NCBI GenBank assembly: GCA_947172415.1 | Contig: OX359201.1 | Location: 558,001-622,000, forward strand | DNA: 64,000 bases | Reading direction: 5' to 3' | Origin: Chondrosia reniformis | Taxonomy: Eukaryota; Porifera; Demospongiae; Chondrillida; Chondrillidae | In this document: positions 23,369 to 32,940 of the stretch, piece after piece | How the letters are laid out: each line of letters starts with the position of its first letter | How positions within the stretch are numbered: the first letter of the stretch is position 1 | Position numbers and translations under genes: made by a program | Notes under the pieces: generated by a model | Database searches by the model: none | What the model was told of the DNA's origin: nothing | What the model saw: the letters and a program-made list of their open reading frames with translations, nothing else

Positions 23369-24838
23369 TTGGACATGGAATCTGTGAGGAAATTGTCAAT
23401 GATGTGCTGGAATGTATGTGGGTGGTCTAATCTGAGTAGAGGAGAGACACAATCGGGCAGGGGTGTTGGTGAAAATGATGTGAGGTCTTTGGTCTTGAAA
23501 CAGTATCAGCCTGATATTGTCGGTGTTGTTGAGAGCTGGCTACGTAAAGATGAAGAAGTGGTTTTTGAGGGGTATAAGTGGTTTGGTAACAATAGGAAGG
23601 TCATCCACAAGAAAGCAGTTCGTGGCTCTGGCGGTGTGGGTGTACTTGTGAAGGAGTCTCTGTTGAGATCTTGGTCATGTGAGGTGCTTGATAATGAGGT
23701 TGAAGACATTCTGTGGGTAAAACTTTCGAGTGTGGTTAGTGAGTTGGTATTATTGCTTGCTGTATGTTACATCCCTCCTATCTCATCAGGGAGAGAGGTG
23801 TGCAATGAGGAGAGGTGGCTGCGGTTGTCCGAACAAGTTAGCAAGTACGCCTGTCTTGGTACTGTCATTCTCTGTGGTGACTTTAATGCTAGATGTGGCA
23901 ACATGGATGAGGCTGAAGGTGTGGCCTGTAGGGTCTCAGAAGACCAGGTAATTAATGAGCAGGGTAGAATGATGGTGGATTGGACTAGGTCGCTAGGTTT
24001 GTGCATGGTGAATGGAAGAGTTGGAAGTGGTGACTTCACTTGTGTCTCACCAAAGGGGTCTTCAGTGGTAGATTATTGCCTGCTGTTTAAGGATGACCTT
24101 GAGGTTATTTCTGACTTTGAGGTGGTGTCAATGACTGATTTTGTGGATAGGTTCCATGCTGGAAGGGTAGTGGAGCGGATTCCAGACCACTCTGCACTTG
24201 TATGGGAGGTGGTGATAGACAACTCAGCAGCCAGCAATGTCCGTGATGATGATACAGAAAACTCCACTGGTGATAAGTTTAGGTATGTGGTCCCAGATGG
24301 TTACCTGGGTGGTAAGGAGAAGGAGGTTAGGAGCGTTGAGGAGGAGCTGCATAATTTTGATGGAGATCAGGCTCTTATGGATAGCATCTATGTTCAGCTG
24401 GTTGAAGTGATGTTTGGTGGGCTACAAAAGGTTAGGTGCAGATCAACATATGCAGCTAGACGGAATCATAGGTGGTTTACTAAGGACCTGATGGCCTTGA
24501 GGAAAACTTTTCATCAATCTGAGCATGTGTGGTTGAGAGCAAAGGATAGCGAGGATAGGAAGAACAAAAGGAAGAAGTATATTGTTAGTCGGAGAGCTTA
24601 TGCGAATGCAGTCACAGGCTCCAAGAGGAGATTTCTTCAATCTCAACGACAAGCTTAAGAGAACCTATTAGGTAACCCTAAGAAGTGGTGGAGAGAAGTT
24701 AAGAAACTAGGCATTTCTAGTAAGAATCCACCTGGAGGTTTTGGCAGAGTCTATGATGAGAACGGCGTGGCACGATCTGGTGAGGAAGGCAGGAAGGTCT
24801 GGAGTGAACACTTCAAGGAGCGCACTAACCTCAAGTAG
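23369..24838 (+). pseudogene. APE-type endonuclease half of a retrotransposon ORF2, RT missing
   Basis: The frame codes for an endonuclease/exonuclease/phosphatase domain, the enzyme that nicks target DNA for non-LTR retrotransposons. Motifs in order: CWNVCGW, PDIVGVVESWL (catalytic Glu), CYIPP, GDFNAR (Asp-x-Asn), VDYCLL and PDHSALVW (Asp-His). A basic linker follows. An in-frame TAA at 24656-24658 interrupts it, after which the same frame continues (NPKKWWREVKKLG; GVARSGEEGRKVWSEHF), as in the usual EN-RT linker, to a TAG at 24836-24838. No RT motif follows; the right inverted repeat begins 50 bases later. Truncation is therefore at the 3' side, the opposite of ordinary 5'-truncated insertions. 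Confidence 0.8.
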
Positions 24839-24888
24839 GAATGGTGCGCCCAAACACAGAAGTGTATGGTTAAGTTACTTAAATTTCA

Positions 24889-25026
24889 GTATATATGCAA
24901 CTTCTGTATGATTAGCCTTATCATATAATCAGTGTCTTGTTTCGATACTTTTTGCAGATGTATTAGTGAACACTGCCATTTCTACTTCTAACATCATTTT
25001 TGTAAATGTTTTTTATTTACTTGTAT
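24889..25026 (-). repeat. Right 138-bp inverted repeat
   Basis: Reverse complement of the left repeat, starting GTATATATGCAACTTCTGTA and ending at CTTGTAT. It follows directly on the truncated endonuclease frame. Confidence 0.92.
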
Positions 25027-25584
25027 TCCCCCTTTTTTCCTCTTAATATTACTAGTTTTAAATTGATTTGAAAGTTTTCTTGGCGAAGATCTCAAAATAA
25101 CGTCTTAGACAAGAGAAATATGCCGAAAACCATGACCTCTTAATTAAAAAATGGCGTCCGAGAAGACCACAATTTTCGCTCTTCACAATTAACCTGCTTA
25201 TTGTAGAGCGCATTCGGATTTAGGGCTGTCTATTCCCTAGTTCCGAAATATTTATGACGATTTATAACTAGTACGTGCCCGCATAAGGTCGCATATTAGC
25301 GCTAGTCTATTCAATAAAAGAAGAAGAAAAAATGAATTTTGGAAGTGGGTCTATTCCTAGTTAGCCGCTTTTTGAACGCTATAGAGCGTGTAGAGCGTCG
25401 AAACATGTTTTGGCATTTAAGAAAGCGTGCATTAATCGCTGCAAATAACCGAATATAACCGAAAATCGCTTCGTTGGCGATTTATGAGGTGTTGATTGCT
25501 AATACATTGGATAGGGCGGCCATTTTTTTTTCCGGCCATTCCTACTTAGAGAGTACTACCGTACTCTCTGATAATAGCTACCAA
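25027..25584. other. Non-coding spacer right of the inverted-repeat element
   Basis: No gene is seen. The segment contains scattered GCG/CGC words (for example near 25270-25460) and the string GGCGGCCATTTTT at 25515, unlike its very AT-rich flanks, so it may be a remnant of another element. Confidence 0.4.
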
Positions 25585-25766
25585 TTATAGAGGTCAAAGG
25601 AACATATAGGAACCATAAAGACATGAGAGAGACATATGCATGGAAACAAGAAATAGGAACAAAATCTCCTAGTCCAAGTAGTAAGGGGAGGAGGAGTAGA
25701 ACCCTGGAGGAGAGAAGGGGGCGGAGTCCATCTTCAAAGCATAAAAGACATAAGAGAGACATGAGA
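25585..25766 (+). pseudogene. Short degenerate copy of the PRPF38B RS-tail end
   Basis: TCTCCTAGTCCAAGTAGTAA, GGGGAGGAGGAGTAGAACCC and GGAGAGAAGGGGGCGGAGTC repeat the last-exon sequence near 21370-21440. Upstream bases resemble the left flank of the 27.5-kb copy (ACCAATTA, TAGAGGT, AGGAACCATAAAGA), so this copy seems to derive from that one. It lacks the PRP38 domain and has no start of its own. Confidence 0.8.
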
Positions 25767-25994
25767 CTACTGTAACAATGAAACTTTTGATGTATCAATA
25801 TGCGAAACAATCAATAAAGATAAATTACATGTGTATATATGCAGCTATAGGTTCTTAAATGCATGCACGAATATGGCCATACAAGTATAAAGTGTTTTTT
25901 TCCTATTCTGTTGGGCAGTTATCTGCATGTCAGCTGATTAATGTCCAATACCCTATATGGTTATACGTTCGGTTGGCTGTTTATAGTCCCATAA

Positions 25995-26924
25995 TTAGTT
26001 TGGTCTTTTTGCTTCTTGAGTTTTGTCATTAGCTATATCATCCACTTGGCGCGGGAGTCGAATCTTCTTATTAGTTTTGAAACCCAGATGAGAAGCTGCA
26101 AAGTAAGTTACAAAGAAGGTAATGAAAGCAGACAAGAAGTAACCAAAGAAAATAAATGAAGTTTGAAAAGTCTGAAAAACGCTATCACGGATAGCAGGTA
26201 CAGTTACAATAACTGTAAATAACACACTAAATCCCACAATTCCAAAAAGTAGCAACAGTATATAGAAAATGAAAACTGTGCAGTGGCAGCAGCCGGTTTT
26301 GGGTTCGTCATCTTTGAAGTAATCAATCATTTTGAGGACAACGATTGCTTCTGCTTTAACAATGAAGGCCGACAGTGTTAGTATCCCACCAGCCGTTCCG
26401 GCAGCTCGTCCAATAGCGAATGCAAAGGTGAAACATATAATTTCCTCGTCCTCTTGCAAGTCGGTACAATTCGTAGGAATTGATCCGTTTAATTTGAAAC
26501 AGTCTAGTCCAGGATCACAACTGAAAGTCTCTTCTATTAAAAACACATTCCAGAAGGTTATTAAGGCACAACCTATGATAGTTAAGGCACTTATAAAGAA
26601 CCAAGATTTGGCAAACCGAGGAAGAGCCCTTTTTTGTAGTACAATTTCATCTCTATCAAAAAATTCTTTTTCTTCAAAAACATCTTTAAATACCACCTTA
26701 ATGACACCATCTGCAATCTCTTGATAAGCACCAATCAGCTTCGCACTTTTCTCCTGGCTCATGCATCTTCCACCACAGATTTTAATTATAACAGGAACAA
26801 AAGTGATGATAATAGGAAAATATTGGGTTATAGTGAGGAAAAGCATCGTTGGAATATAATTCCACTGATCGTAGGTTTCGTACGAATATCCTGATGTTGA
26901 CATTTGAATATTACGCGCATACAC
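25995..26924 (-). CDS. Intronless five-helix membrane protein, unidentified (309 aa)
   Basis: A single uninterrupted frame starts MYARNIQMSTSGYSYETY and ends TQEAKRPN. Five hydrophobic stretches are visible near residues 24-49, 107-130, 165-190, 213-243 and 257-282. A roughly 55-residue hydrophilic loop after helix 1 (EEKEFFDRDEIVLQKRALPR) and a cysteine-bearing loop after helix 2 (FSCDPGLDCFKLNGSIPTNC, with two possible N-glycosylation sites) suggest a plasma-membrane or ER protein with an extracellular disulphide loop. I do not recognise the family. It is the only long single-exon frame apart from the TMEM203-like gene and sits inside a duplicated, element-rich block, so it may be a retrocopy or a lineage-specific gene. 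Confidence 0.7.
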   Translation of the reverse strand: MYARNIQMSTSGYSYETYDQWNYIPTMLFLTITQYFPIIITFVPVIIKICGGRCMSQEKSAKLIGAYQEIADGVIKVVFKDVFEEKEFFDRDEIVLQKRALPRFAKSWFFISALTIIGCALITFWNVFLIEETFSCDPGLDCFKLNGSIPTNCTDLQEDEEIICFTFAFAIGRAAGTAGGILTLSAFIVKAEAIVVLKMIDYFKDDEPKTGCCHCTVFIFYILLLLFGIVGFSVLFTVIVTVPAIRDSVFQTFQTSFIFFGYFLSAFITFFVTYFAASHLGFKTNKKIRLPRQVDDIANDKTQEAKRPN

Positions 26925-27109
26925 TAGCTATATAGTATACATACGTTGATCGCGAAGTACGATGATAGAAATCTGCTATAGACTGATCACTCCCTGCTCT
27001 TTTGTATTTGAAGTGGTATGTATACATATGCATGCCTTATATAAAGCTAGAGGACGTATATATATAATATATTATGTATATCCCTGTACACGGGCCGCAC
27101 TTAAACCGG

Positions 27110-27460
27110 TTATTACTGCATGCAGGGTGCCTTATAGTCTGGGTTATATATTTATTATTATAGATTATTCACCTGTGATACACAGATAATGCATAATTAC
27201 ATTATGTTGTTTAGCTTGTAGTGACCTTATATCTTCTACTATGTTGCCTTATGCAGTGTTACATGTCATGCATAGTTTATACAGAATGTGCATGGGGAGC
27301 TGTACACTCCCCATATTTTGAAACTAAACAAACAACATAATATTATTCCAAATTATATATATTATCAATTTCCCTGCCATGCCTTATAAAATCAAGATGA
27401 ATTCAAAAAAGAATAAAAATGATCCTGAAAGAGATCAACTCTGTACAAATTGTAATACCA
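27110..27460. repeat. Copy B2 of the 0.3-kb duplicated segment
   Basis: It aligns with 21886-22196 (CTTATAGTCTGGGTTATA; CTGCCATGCCTTATAAAATC; GATCAACTCTGTACAAATTG). Here it runs without interruption into a copy of the PRPF38B tail through AATACCAATTAGG. Confidence 0.8.
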
Positions 27461-27479
27461 ATTAGGATATAGAGGTTAT

Positions 27480-27840
27480 AATGATAGAAGAAGCAGGAAC
27501 CATAAAGAAATGAAAGAGACAGAGATTACAATGAAACAAGAAATAAGGACAAAAAGAGATCTCCTAGTCCAAGTAGTAAGGGGAGGAGGAGTAGAACCCC
27601 AGAGGAGAGAAGGGGGCGGAGTCCATCTTCAAAGCATAAATCTTCAAAGGGAAGGAGCTGATCAAGAGAGAGGGAGAGGGAGCAATATTATTCATCTAGT
27701 AAGAGAAATAGGAGCCGTAGCAGATCTCATGAGCGATCAAGGAGATAGATCTGTCTGGAATAGAACTGTAAACAAAAACTTTTTTCATACAACTTTTAAA
27801 TTCTTGTTAATCATTTACATACATACATCATATTAACTGG
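27480..27840 (+). pseudogene. Second copy of the PRPF38B 3' end and UTR
   Basis: Bases 27480-27840 repeat PRPF38B from its RS tail (near 21290) through the stop and 3' UTR with few changes, including the AACTTTTAAATT and CATATTAACTGGTATATC stretches. A G-to-A change turns the CGATCAAGAG region into a premature TGA near 27660. No upstream domain is present. The copy ends where the intact TADA1 last exon begins on the other strand. Confidence 0.85.
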
Positions 27841-27844
27841 TATA

Positions 27845-30800
27845 TCAATTTAATTTATGTGGTTTGTTGTACGACTGTTTCCATCTTTTAAGATGCTCAT
27901 CCACTTGTTCCTCAATCTCTGTCGGGTGCCATAAAGTTGCTAACAACTTCTCCATCGTCAGAGCATACACAGTGTGGAATGGGATGACTTGATAGTTTGA
28001 CTGCATACAAATAAAGCATGGACTCAATTATGTACGTATATACATCTAGCTATCTAATGGTTTGTAAGAGGAAGGCCCTATAATTACCAAATAGATATAC
28101 TAGCTATCTATAGGATTTGTAAGAGGAAGACCCTATAATTACTAACTAGATATACTAGCTATCTATAGGATATGTAAGAGGAAGACCCTATAATTACTAA
28201 CTAGATACACTAGCTATCTATAAGATTTGTATGTACAAGATCTGCAAGTTGTCCACTTCGTACACTAGTCATGCTCTAAGGCTTATACTGCATGTGGACA
28301 AGTAAGAGGAAGACCCTATAATTACCATCTGAAGGTGCTTGGCCTATAATTTCACTTATATAGCCTTCAATGTAAAATTCAATATAGGTTGTAATTCTCA
28401 CTTGTAAGCAACTCTTTACTTCAAAGAGTGAAATTGGATCATTCTGTTTTTCCAAAGAGTTGACTGTGTAAGACAGCTCTTCAGCTCCTCTCAACCGAAT
28501 CAGATGCTCTGGTGCTAGAGAACTGATAGAGAGACAGGGGAGAACAGATAACCATGACAGTCATGTGATACACATGTGATGCAATCCAAAATATGTGCAA
28601 AAATAAATTGACCACGTTAATTAACCTTTCATAAAATGATAGTGTAGTAAACAGTGCAATATTTCACTACATCTTTTTTAAGTATTCAAATAAGCAGACA
28701 TTTTTCTTTAGGAAAACTAATATATTTTCATACTGGTTACCTTTCATATTGTGTAGGGCGTGGCTGACTGAGGTGGGCAGGTACCAGTCCCTTCCCATAG
28801 CCATGCTTGAAGCCCCCACTCCTCACCCTCCAATTGCTCCTCTGCGACACCAACACAGTGAGCACGTTTCTCACATGATGCTGCACACAAAACACTATTA
28901 CTACCACACAGTGTCATAGACTACAGTATAATAAGATACTACAGTATAATAAGATACCACAGTATAATAAGATGCTACAATATAATAAGATATTACAATA
29001 TAATAAGATACTACAGTATAATAAGATGCTACAATATAATAAGATACTACAGTATAATAAGATACTACAGTATAATAAGATACTACAGCATAATAAGATA
29101 CTACAATATAATAAGATGCTACAGTATAATAAGATGCTACAGTATAATAAGATACTACAGTATAATAAGATGCTACAGTATAATAAGATACTACAGTATA
29201 ATAAGATACTACAGTATAATAAGATACTACAGTATAATAAGATACTACAGTATAATAAGATACTACAGTATAATAAGATACTACAGTATAATAAGATACT
29301 ACAATATAATAAGATACTACAGTATAATAAGATACTACAGTATAATAAGATACTACAGTATAATAAGATACCACAGTATAATAAGATACCACAATATAAT
29401 AAGATATTACAATATAATAAGATACTACAGTATAATAAGATGCTACAATATAATAAGATACTACAGTATAATAAGATACTACAGTATAATAAGATACTAC
29501 AGCATAATAAGATGCTACAATATAATAAGATGCTACAGTATAATAAGATGCTACAGTATAATAAGATGCTACAGTATAATAAGATGCTACAGTATAATAA
29601 GATACTACAGTATAATAAGATACTACAGTATAATAAGATACTACAGCATAATAAGATGCTACAATATAATAAGATGCTACAGTATAATAAGATACTACAG
29701 TATAATAAGATACCACAGTATAATAAGATACCACAATATAATAAGATACTACAGTATAATAAGATACTACAGTATAATAAGATACTACAGTATAATAAGA
29801 TACTACAGTATAATAAGATACTACAATATAATAAGATACTACAGTATAATAAGATACTACAATATAATAAGATACTACAGTATAATAAGATACTACAGTA
29901 TAATAAGATACTACAGTATAATAAGATACTACAGTATAATAAGATACTACAATATAAGGGGATACAGCTGTCTGGCCCGGTAGAGCAGATGAACAAAGAG
30001 AAGACAATACTAAAGAAGACTCTCGGGGTCGAAACGTCTGACAACCAAGAAGAGACAACAAAACTGTGTCTTTAGACACTCTAAAAGTCGAGATGATCCT
30101 TTCAAAAGAAAAGAGAAGACTCTTGCATCTTCATCCAAGCTCTCACTAGGCTTAAGTCCTTATAGGCCTTTTACTGTAGTATGTAGGAGATGGTGTTTTA
30201 GACTACTAATAAGTATATAGTCACTAGAAGTGGTTACACCAAATCAGTGATTATGTATATCCATATAGCCTTTGCACAGAGTGCTTATATGTACTTTCCC
30301 TTTCATATACACTATCCATCTCCAACTCACTTCCACTGCCACACAGAGCAGACTGGCTGCTTCCATGGTAACCTCCTCAAGGTCCACCTCCCAGGCCCCG
30401 ATTAGCATCCTGGTGTGGAGAGTGTGACGATCTGGGAGCAACATTTCCTGGGAACAGAGCATCAATGGAGCGGATACAGTCTTAGCCTCCGGTAGCTGGG
30501 CTCTGTCAAATGAAATATGAACAAAGTCTCCCTGCAGGAAAATATCAGTCACACAGCTCAAAACACAACTTTGGCATCAGGAGCACATAGTATAAACCTC
30601 AACTTTGGCATCAGGAGCACATAGTATAAACCTCAACTTTGGCATCAGGAGCACATAGTATAAACCTCAACTTTGGCATCAGGAGCACATAGTATAAACC
30701 TCAACTTTGGCATCAGGAGCACATAGTATAAACCTCAACTTTGGCATCAGGAGCACATAGTATAAACCTCAACTTTGGCATCAGGAGCACATAGTATAAA

Positions 30801-31668
30801 CCTCAACTTTGGCATCAGGAGCACATAGTATCAACCTCTCCAGGTGCAAGTGGGCTGGCTGATGGAGACCCAACCCACTTCACTCACCATCTTCTCCCCA
30901 GTTCTGTACTGTTGCTGTCTTACTCCAACACCAGCTCCTTCAAACAAACCTAATGGACAGCAAAGACACATTAATGGGACAGCATTCCAGTTAGGACCTA
31001 GTCTGGCCTGCTAGACCTCCCTACAGGCATCTAGGGGACGTTATCAGGATGTACAGTCAAACAGATTAATCGACATCTTTGCTTGTAGGACAACTTGATC
31101 CCTCCCCTATAACAGCCCTTAGGCACCTATGGGGAGGGTCTAGCAGGCCAGACTAGCTAGTACTTTGCTACTCTTACCAGAGGAGCGAGGCGGCTGACAT
31201 TTCACTAGAAGGGCAAACATAAAGTCATTGTGCAGCTTTAGATCAGGTCCCAGCAATGTCCTAGCTCCAGCAGCAAACTCGTCTTTGGATAGCTATGTAA
31301 GGTAGACAATCTTGATCAGTTATGACGATGTTGTCTATTTTAAAGGATGCAATTTTTGGTTGACAGTATTAAATATTTAGATATTTAAATAGATCAACTG
31401 AAATTCCTAGTCTGCCTATTTACTTTTCCTCATAAATTTGTAAACATTATACTTCTATACAATACACACACAAAGTAAATAGAAATGTATAGTAATTCAA
31501 CAAGAAATCAAAGTGTTTAAGGAGGTAGGTTGAGTCGCCATGCCTTTACAGTTTATCTGTGCGACGCACCCTTCCTCTGTACCATCTCTTCATTAGCTCC
31601 CAATATTCCTTCTCCTTGGACGCAAGAACATCAGATATTTTTCTTCTGGCTAAGTACAGGTCCGCCAT
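27845..31668 (-). CDS. TADA1: TADA1 (SAGA complex subunit, ADA1/STAF42)
   Basis: Seven exons (31570-31668, 31178-31292, 30888-30949, 30331-30531, 28741-28880, 28402-28522, 27845-28000) join in phase to 297 residues; human is 335. TADA1 is a histone-fold core subunit of the SAGA histone acetyltransferase coactivator in the nucleus. Matches include the start MADLYLARRKISDVLASKEK and EYWELMKRWYRGR, HNDFMFALLVKCQ, CSQEMLLPDRHTLHTRM and the C-terminus VIPFHTVYALTMEKLLATLW HP. The exon 3 (30888-30949) is the poorly conserved linker. The 28402 donor (GTGAGA) is supported by phase and by alignment to the human end. The stop lies inside sequence that is also duplicated at 21.65 kb. Intron 4 holds a 1-kb 18-bp repeat and intron 3 a 34-bp repeat. 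Confidence 0.93.
28042..28236. repeat. About 57-bp tandem repeat, 3-4 copies, TADA1 intron 6
   Basis: The unit contains CTAGCTATCTATAGGATTTG, TAAGAGGAAGACCCTATAAT and TACTAACTAGATATA. A further partial unit (AAGAGGAAGACCCTATAATT) lies at 28304. Confidence 0.85.
28919..29957. repeat. 18-bp minisatellite, about 57 copies, TADA1 intron 4
   Basis: The unit is TACTACAGTATAATAAGA, with point variants (GCTACA, CCACAG, CAATAT, AGCATA). As 18 is a multiple of three and three frames lack stops, frames of 367-392 codons appear on both strands; they are repeat artefacts with poly-ILQYNK or poly-SYYTVV translations. Confidence 0.95.
29985..30215 (+). mobile_element. Remnants of H1 and H2 elements beside the 18-bp array
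   Basis: AAGAAGACTCTCGGGGTCGA followed by AACGTCTGAC near 30013, and ACTCTAAAAGTCGAGATGAT near 30080, match the H1 loop and right arm. CTTGCATCTTCATCCAAGCT and CCTATAAGGCC-like words at 30122-30190 match H2. No ORF is present. Confidence 0.65.
30564..30838. repeat. 34-bp tandem repeat, 8 copies, TADA1 intron 3
   Basis: AACTTTGGCATCAGGAGCAC followed by ATAGTATAAACCTC is repeated eight times almost without variation, implying recent expansion or homogenisation. Confidence 0.95.
30993..31153. mobile_element. MITE-like inverted-repeat element in TADA1 intron 2
   Basis: CTAGTCTGGCCTGCTAGACC at about 31000 is matched by its reverse complement GGTCTAGCAGGCCAGACTAG at about 31136. The arms are extended by TCCCTAC-AGGCATCTAGGGG and CTTAGGCACCTATGGGGAGG. 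It contains no ORF. Confidence 0.8.
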
Positions 31669-32308
31669 ATTGACGAGTATTATTATTACGCAATAAAGCT
31701 AAATTTATAATTAGCTGAAAAATATTGATGTGCTTGGAATTTCAATCCACCTGTTTATTACTTAAAATATACCTTCTAGTTTTCATATATAGCTTAAAAT
31801 TCAATGTATTAGAAACAAAATTAAAAGTAGTTTTACACTTTAAATATAAGTAGTTTTACACTTAATATATAAGTAGTAATATAATAGTTAAATTGCAAGT
31901 TCCACTGTCAAAAAAGCATGTGTAATCCAATACAAGCAAACCAAGTGTTGGTAAAGCTGTTGACTGCTTTTATAGTTACTTGTCAAATGATTCAACTACA
32001 CAGAATAATAGAAACAGTATGACTAAATTTCTAAATACAGCTGCCACATGAAATGAAACCTAGCCTATATATACAGCTTATATACTTAAAATGGCTACAA
32101 AATGACTAAAAAGAGTCTATAGGGACTAGACAATATATACATGGAAATTAAAGCACATTATTAAGATTAAGCCAAAGGCTTTCTGTTTCTCACACTTACT
32201 ACAAAATGGTATTGCCATCTCTCCACTTAGTGAGTGCAATGCAGCTGGTAAACACTTGAGGTTTAGCACTTTATAGTTCCTTGAGCGAGATTAGTGATCC
32301 ATACAATG
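31669..32308. other. AT-rich region upstream of TADA1
   Basis: This holds the TADA1 promoter side. The first 90 bases (TTACGCAATAAAGCTAAATTT; AATTTCAATCCACCTGTTT) recur at 40.01-40.09 kb. Beyond that it is AT-rich with a short duplicated AAGTAGTTTTACACTT. No gene is seen. Confidence 0.5.
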
Positions 32309-32642
32309 CAATATTTGAAGTATGGGACCTTGAATGAATTGCAGTAACAACCTAAGGGAGAGAAACAAGAATGCATTTATATTAATGTTTCTTATGGCAT
32401 ACAAATCTGACAAATCTGGAACTGAACTCACTTAATAATTATATCCTTTTTAGTTTGTATTCCTCTTTAATAGTATTAACTTTTGAAGTATGGGACCTTG
32501 ATTAAACTGCAGTAATAACCTAAGGGAGAGAAGCAATGATAATGTTTCTTCTGACATACAGATCTGACAAATCTGGAACTGAACTCACTTATAAATAATT
32601 ATATCCTTTCTCTTTAGTTTGTACTCCTCTTAGCATCAACTT
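32309..32642. repeat. About 165-bp direct tandem duplication
   Basis: TTTGAAGTATGGGACCTTGA, AACCTAAGGGAGAGAA, ATCTGACAAATCTGGAACTG and TTTAGTTTGTA-TCCTCTT occur in the same order in 32309-32475 and 32482-32642. Function unknown. It directly precedes the GC-rich island. Confidence 0.85.
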
Positions 32643-32647
32643 CAACC

Positions 32648-32800
32648 ATGGAAAAGTTGACCCCGGGGCACACCACGCGGAGGTGGGAGTACATCGTGCC
32701 CCCCACTCTGCCCAGTAGTGCTCCACGTTCTCAGCTAGGAGGGGAGGAAGATGCGCGGGAACGGCTCGGCGTACCTAGCCGCCCTGTGACCAGTTACTAG
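32648..32800 (+). CDS. Possible 50-aa frame in a GC-rich island
   Basis: An ATG in a fair context (CAACCATGG) opens a frame MEKLTPGHTTRRWEYIVPPT to a TAG at 32798. GC content jumps compared with the surrounding AT-rich DNA, and the proline/arginine-rich translation looks protein-like. It could instead be a structured RNA or part of a longer exon; bases to about 32940 are also GC-rich (CACCGGCGTAGCACCGG). I do not recognise it. Confidence 0.3.
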   Translation: MEKLTPGHTTRRWEYIVPPTLPSSAPRSQLGGEEDARERLGVPSRPVTSY

Positions 32801-32940
32801 ATCAAGGTACAAATGCTACGTGTACAATGACCCGACCCTGGCGGACCTCAAACCTTCTTCATTGAGAATCATGACACACCGGCGTAGCACCGGAGAACAG
32901 TGCGTCACTTTACCTCAAATCAGACCTGCCTTCGTATGAG

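Larger units (their letters stand above)
22197..25026. mobile_element. 2.83-kb element with 138-bp inverted ends carrying retrotransposon PHD and endonuclease frames
   Basis: Near-perfect inverted repeats of 138 bp (22197-22334 and 24889-25026, about 3 mismatches) enclose two frames: a PHD-finger ORF starting one base after the left repeat, and an APE-type endonuclease ORF that stops before any reverse transcriptase. There is no RT and no recognisable transposase. The combination looks like a foldback/DNA-transposon-type unit that has taken up the 5' part of a non-LTR retrotransposon. Target-site duplication is not clear; the outer bases are ATACAAG, flanked by TAT on both sides. Confidence 0.75.

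Noticed and set aside
22308-23376. Minus-strand ORFs opposite the PHD and endonuclease frames
   Set aside because: They are shadows; the plus-strand frames carry complete PHD and endonuclease motifs.
22197-25026. LTR retrotransposon
   Set aside because: The terminal repeats are inverted rather than direct, and there is no gag, protease, RT or integrase.
28901-30079. ORFs of 367-392 codons on both strands
   Set aside because: They translate an 18-bp tandem repeat with no stop in three frames and sit inside a TADA1 intron whose flanking exons join in phase.
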